NCBI GenBank assembly: GCA_002711555.1
Contig: PARQ01000007.1
Location: 118,589-126,648 of the forward strand
Reading direction: 5' to 3'
From: Rhodospirillaceae bacterium
Lineage (GTDB): Bacteria > Pseudomonadota > Alphaproteobacteria > UBA8366
DNA: 8,060 nucleotides
Position 1 is the first letter of the stretch. The number at the start of each line of letters is the position of its first letter. The notes beneath the pieces are model-generated. The model had not been told where the DNA came from and searched no databases. It saw only the letters and a list, made by a program, of their open reading frames with translations. Below are positions 5,530 through 8,060 of the stretch, in pieces. A program made the translations under genes and the position numbers.

Positions 5530-7299
5530 ATGACTAATGAATTAGAAATCAAAAATACAGACACGGATGTGGCCGGAGTGTTAAACGCCGCGCTTGATCT
5601 ACACAAAAATGGCAGCCCAGCTGCAGCAGTGCCATTATACAAAAAAGCTATCGCCATCGTGCCTGATAATGCACAAATCTACTGTCTACTTGGCGTGGCG
5701 CTTAAGCAATCTGGACAACTCAGTCACGCAATAGCAAAACTAGAAAAAGCTGTCGCAATCGACCCACTTCGGGCAGATTTTCTGGCAGAATTGGGCATTG
5801 CATGCGGGGACGCAGGAGATGTCGACAAAGCGGTAAAATGCCTGAGAGAAGCAGTGCCAAGACTCACTGCCCTTGGCAAGGACGACTTCGTTGTTGTTGC
5901 GGCACTGGGGGACGCTTGCTTTGCGCTCGGTTTTTGGACTGAAGCGATCGAGCATTATCGTTCGGCTTTAAAGAAGAAAACCACCAATCAGTCAAAGTAC
6001 CTCAACGTCCAACTTAATATTGGTGTTGCACTGCACCACCTCGAGAAAAGAGCATGCGCCATAAAGTGCTATGAGACTATTCTATCGGTCGATCCACTCA
6101 ATGTTGGGGCATTAACAAACCTTGGTGTTGCACACCAGGAGGATAAGAATTTTGAAGAATCATTGGCGCTGCTATTTAAAGCAGCTAATATCATGCCCAG
6201 CGATCCTCTTATCTTATCCGATTTAGGTGTCTCACTCACGAAACTAAATAGGACAGATGAGGCAATTAAAAAATTTACTCTCGCCCTAAATGAGGCCCCA
6301 GATTATGCGAAAGCTTGGAGTAACCTTGGTAATGCATACCAATCTCAAAACAAATTAACCGAAGCTTGGGAAGCACATCAGAGGGCCATTGATTTAGAAC
6401 CGAACAATCCTGAACTTCATTGGAACCTCGCTATGACGTTACTATTAGCTGGTGAATATGAACAAGGTTGGGTGGAGTACGAGTGGCGACACAAAAGGCA
6501 GCCCCCAACTTTATCCCCGGAATCTCCTGAATGGGGGGGCGAGCCGCTTAACGGAAAAAGCATATTATTGTTAGGGGAACAAGGCGCCGGCGATGCTATC
6601 CAATTCGCCAGATATGCGTCCATCCTAGAATCGGAGGGAGCGTATGTGGTATTGCACGTGCACACCAGCTTACAAAAGCTTTTTTCCACACTGGGTCGAA
6701 ATATCAAAGTTCTTGGACCATCCGATCAACTGCCCAAATGTGATTTTCAAGCACAACTGATGAGCATACCTTACAAAAGAAAAGAAAGATTCGAAAATCT
6801 GCCTGCCCCTAATTCATATCTTTCCGTCCCTTCTGAACCTGAGGTGCTTTTACCAAATAAAAAAAGCGGAACAAAGAGAATTGGGATTGCATGGTATGGA
6901 AATCCGAATCACGATAATGACCTTAATCGTTCCTGCCCGTTTGGTGAGCTGGCACCACTTTTCGAATTAGAAAAAATAGAATGGGTATCATTGCAAAAGG
7001 AACCGGTGCATCAGCAAATAGCGGGAATGATAGATCCTGCCAATCAAAGTCACTCATTCGCAGACACAGCCGCTATAATAAGCCAATTAGACCTTGTCGT
7101 GAGTGTTGATACTGCGGTTGCTCACCTTGCCGGGGCACTTGGCAGCCCTGTCTGGATAATGTTGCCTTACTCGTCAGATTGGAGATGGTTGACAAGACGT
7201 CGTGACTCGCCTTGGTATCCCTCTGCTCGTCTTTACAGGCAAATATCCCCTGGAAATTGGAATTCAGTTATTACGTCTATCAAATCTGACTTGAATTAG
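5530..7299 (+). CDS. TPR-repeat protein with C-terminal GT9-like glycosyltransferase domain
   Basis: A 589-residue two-part protein. Residues about 14-315 are tandem TPR helices, roughly eight units with typical ends such as AIAKLEKAVAIDPL, AIKCYETILSVDPL and AWEAHQRAIDLEPNNPE. Residues about 340-589 form a domain like family 9 glycosyltransferases (ADP-heptose:LPS heptosyltransferase fold). It has LLLGEQGAGDAIQFARY (346-362), IGIAWYGNPNHDNDLNRS (451-468) and LDLVVSVDTAVAHLAGALGSPVW (520-542), followed by DWRWL (550-554). The DTAVAHLAGALG block is the expected sugar-nucleotide site. Such fusions are common in Alphaproteobacteria and are presumed to glycosylate a protein or surface sugar bound by the TPR part, but acceptor and donor are unknown. 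No signal peptide is seen, so it is cytosolic or at the inner face of the membrane. There is no clear ribosome site before the ATG and no other plausible ATG nearby, so initiation may be weak or use another signal. It leads into yqaA seven bases later. Confidence 0.88.
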   Translation: MTNELEIKNTDTDVAGVLNAALDLHKNGSPAAAVPLYKKAIAIVPDNAQIYCLLGVALKQSGQLSHAIAKLEKAVAIDPLRADFLAELGIACGDAGDVDKAVKCLREAVPRLTALGKDDFVVVAALGDACFALGFWTEAIEHYRSALKKKTTNQSKYLNVQLNIGVALHHLEKRACAIKCYETILSVDPLNVGALTNLGVAHQEDKNFEESLALLFKAANIMPSDPLILSDLGVSLTKLNRTDEAIKKFTLALNEAPDYAKAWSNLGNAYQSQNKLTEAWEAHQRAIDLEPNNPELHWNLAMTLLLAGEYEQGWVEYEWRHKRQPPTLSPESPEWGGEPLNGKSILLLGEQGAGDAIQFARYASILESEGAYVVLHVHTSLQKLFSTLGRNIKVLGPSDQLPKCDFQAQLMSIPYKRKERFENLPAPNSYLSVPSEPEVLLPNKKSGTKRIGIAWYGNPNHDNDLNRSCPFGELAPLFELEKIEWVSLQKEPVHQQIAGMIDPANQSHSFADTAAIISQLDLVVSVDTAVAHLAGALGSPVWIMLPYSSDWRWLTRRRDSPWYPSARLYRQISPGNWNSVITSIKSDLN

Positions 7300-7306
7300 G
7301 AAAACA

Positions 7307-7924
7307 ATGTTACTGCGCAACCTCTACGATCGGACAATGCAACTTGCTGCGCATCCACATGCAATCTGGTGGCTTGCAGGTATAGCCCTAATTGAGAGTA
7401 TTTTTTTCCCTATCCCACCCGACGTGCTCATTATCCCAATGGTGTTGGCTGCGCGTGCTCAAGCATGGAGGATTGTTACTGTTGCAACGATGGCCTCCGT
7501 GTTTGGAGGCTTAATTGGCTATGGGATCGGATATTTTGCTTATGAAAGCATCGTAGAGCCAATGATACAAATATTCCCCAACTATGGGAGCAAGTATAAT
7601 GTATTCCATGACTGTTATCAGATATACGGAGGATGGGTTGTTGGAATTGGAGGTTTCAGTCCAATCCCCTACAAAGTGATAACAGTAGCTAGTGGGTTAG
7701 CACAGCACGATGTTGTAACCTTTGCTATCGTTTCTTTTATCAGTAGGGGTGCTCGATTTTTAATAATTGCAGGACTATTATGGAAGTTTGGTTCACAAAT
7801 ACGCGCTTTCATAGAATCCAAGCTCACCTTGCTAACAGCAATATTTGTTACCCTCCTAATAGGTGGATTCATATTTTTTAAGATACTTTTTGGAGCCAGT
7901 AGCGGGAGTACTTGTCCATTTTAA
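7307..7924 (+). CDS. yqaA: YqaA-type DedA/VTT-family inner membrane protein
   Basis: A 205-residue polytopic membrane protein of the DedA/VTT (SNARE-associated) superfamily, YqaA branch. Conserved blocks are HPHAIWWLAGIALIESIFFPIPPDVLIIP (16-44), GGLIGYGIGYF (67-77), GFSPIPYKVITVASG (116-130) and SRGARF (146-151), then a last hydrophobic helix (about 172-195). The paired re-entrant segments ending in FPIPPDV and PIPYK are the mark of the fold, and related proteins act in lipid (undecaprenyl phosphate or phospholipid) translocation and envelope homeostasis. A specific substrate for YqaA is not established, so transport is inferred from the superfamily. The AGGA ribosome site overlaps the stop codon of the glycosyltransferase gene and sits four bases before the ATG, indicating cotranscription. 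It probably overlaps the start of dsbB. Confidence 0.92.
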   Translation: MLLRNLYDRTMQLAAHPHAIWWLAGIALIESIFFPIPPDVLIIPMVLAARAQAWRIVTVATMASVFGGLIGYGIGYFAYESIVEPMIQIFPNYGSKYNVFHDCYQIYGGWVVGIGGFSPIPYKVITVASGLAQHDVVTFAIVSFISRGARFLIIAGLLWKFGSQIRAFIESKLTLLTAIFVTLLIGGFIFFKILFGASSGSTCPF

Positions 7925-8060
7925 TCGAAAAAAAAAATCTTATTTGTACGGTTATAATGATTGCCTGTCTCGTTGTGTTGGGTAGCGTGTATAGCCTTGA
8001 ATATTTTATTGGCTTTGAACCTTGTAACCTTTGCATTTATCAACGCTGGCCTTGGTGGAT
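7912..8060 (+). CDS. dsbB: Disulfide bond formation protein B, 5' part, runs off the window
   Basis: The frame ending at the window edge encodes a first transmembrane helix (about NLICTVIMIACLVVLGSVYSL) followed by GFEPCNLCIYQRWPWW. The C-x-x-C pair followed by QRWP is the hallmark of DsbB, the inner-membrane enzyme that reoxidises periplasmic DsbA and passes electrons to quinone. Only the N-terminal part is present, so the second periplasmic cysteine pair cannot be checked. The start is uncertain. A TTG at 7912 gives a basic N-terminus (IEKKN) and a full helix, overlaps yqaA by 13 bases, and has GGAG only three bases upstream. The first ATG (7957) would cut the helix short and has no ribosome site. 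The nearest upstream in-frame stop is TAG at 7900-7902, so the true start must be after it. An A10 run (7928-7937) lies between the two candidates. It is likely cotranscribed with yqaA. Confidence 0.8.
   Translation, partial: MSILIEKKNLICTVIMIACLVVLGSVYSLEYFIGFEPCNLCIYQRWPWW

Noticed and set aside
5278..5533. Open frames on both strands, one beginning MVPPERLELSL.
   Set aside because: They are translations of the tRNA-Leu gene and its flanks, a well-known false-gene pattern.
1..8060. CRISPR arrays, insertion sequences, toxin-antitoxin or phage-defence genes.
   Set aside because: No regularly spaced repeats, transposase motifs or defence-family proteins were seen on either strand.

Overview
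The window looks like chromosomal DNA from a free-living, probably marine, alphaproteobacterium. Base composition is moderate to slightly AT-rich. A YqaA-type DedA membrane protein is followed directly by dsbB, an order I associate with Alphaproteobacteria, and the tRNA-Leu gene encodes its own CCA end. This assignment is an inference from gene content and style; nothing in the window names the species.

Left part (1-5182): a block of four small-molecule enzymes with no regulator or transporter among them. On the minus strand are an isochorismatase-fold hydrolase without the usual catalytic cysteine (24-596) and an iron-type alcohol dehydrogenase (994-2079) that resembles phosphonoacetaldehyde reductases. 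A lyase of the HMG-CoA lyase superfamily with several altered active-site residues (2325-3290) is divergent from the dehydrogenase. An AlsS-type, thiamine-diphosphate-dependent acetolactate synthase-like enzyme (3476-5140, minus) is convergent with the lyase. The divergent dehydrogenase/lyase region carries a perfect 12-bp palindrome, and the synthase leader carries a perfect inverted repeat (8-bp arms, 4-bp spacer). Both are operator candidates.

Middle (5183-5529): a tRNA-Leu(CAA) on the minus strand with a good sigma70-type promoter. Its 3' end points at the enzyme block.

Right part (5530-8060): a plus-strand run of a TPR protein with a C-terminal GT9-like glycosyltransferase domain, then yqaA (7-base gap), then the 5' part of dsbB, which probably overlaps yqaA and leaves the window. 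This looks like ordinary envelope and housekeeping content.

No CRISPR array, insertion sequence, toxin-antitoxin pair or phage gene was seen. The most unusual points are the cysteine-less hydrolase, the remodelled lyase active site, a G10 homopolymer that encodes the dehydrogenase cofactor-binding glycines, and an A10 run at the start of dsbB. Whether the four enzymes form one pathway cannot be decided from sequence alone.
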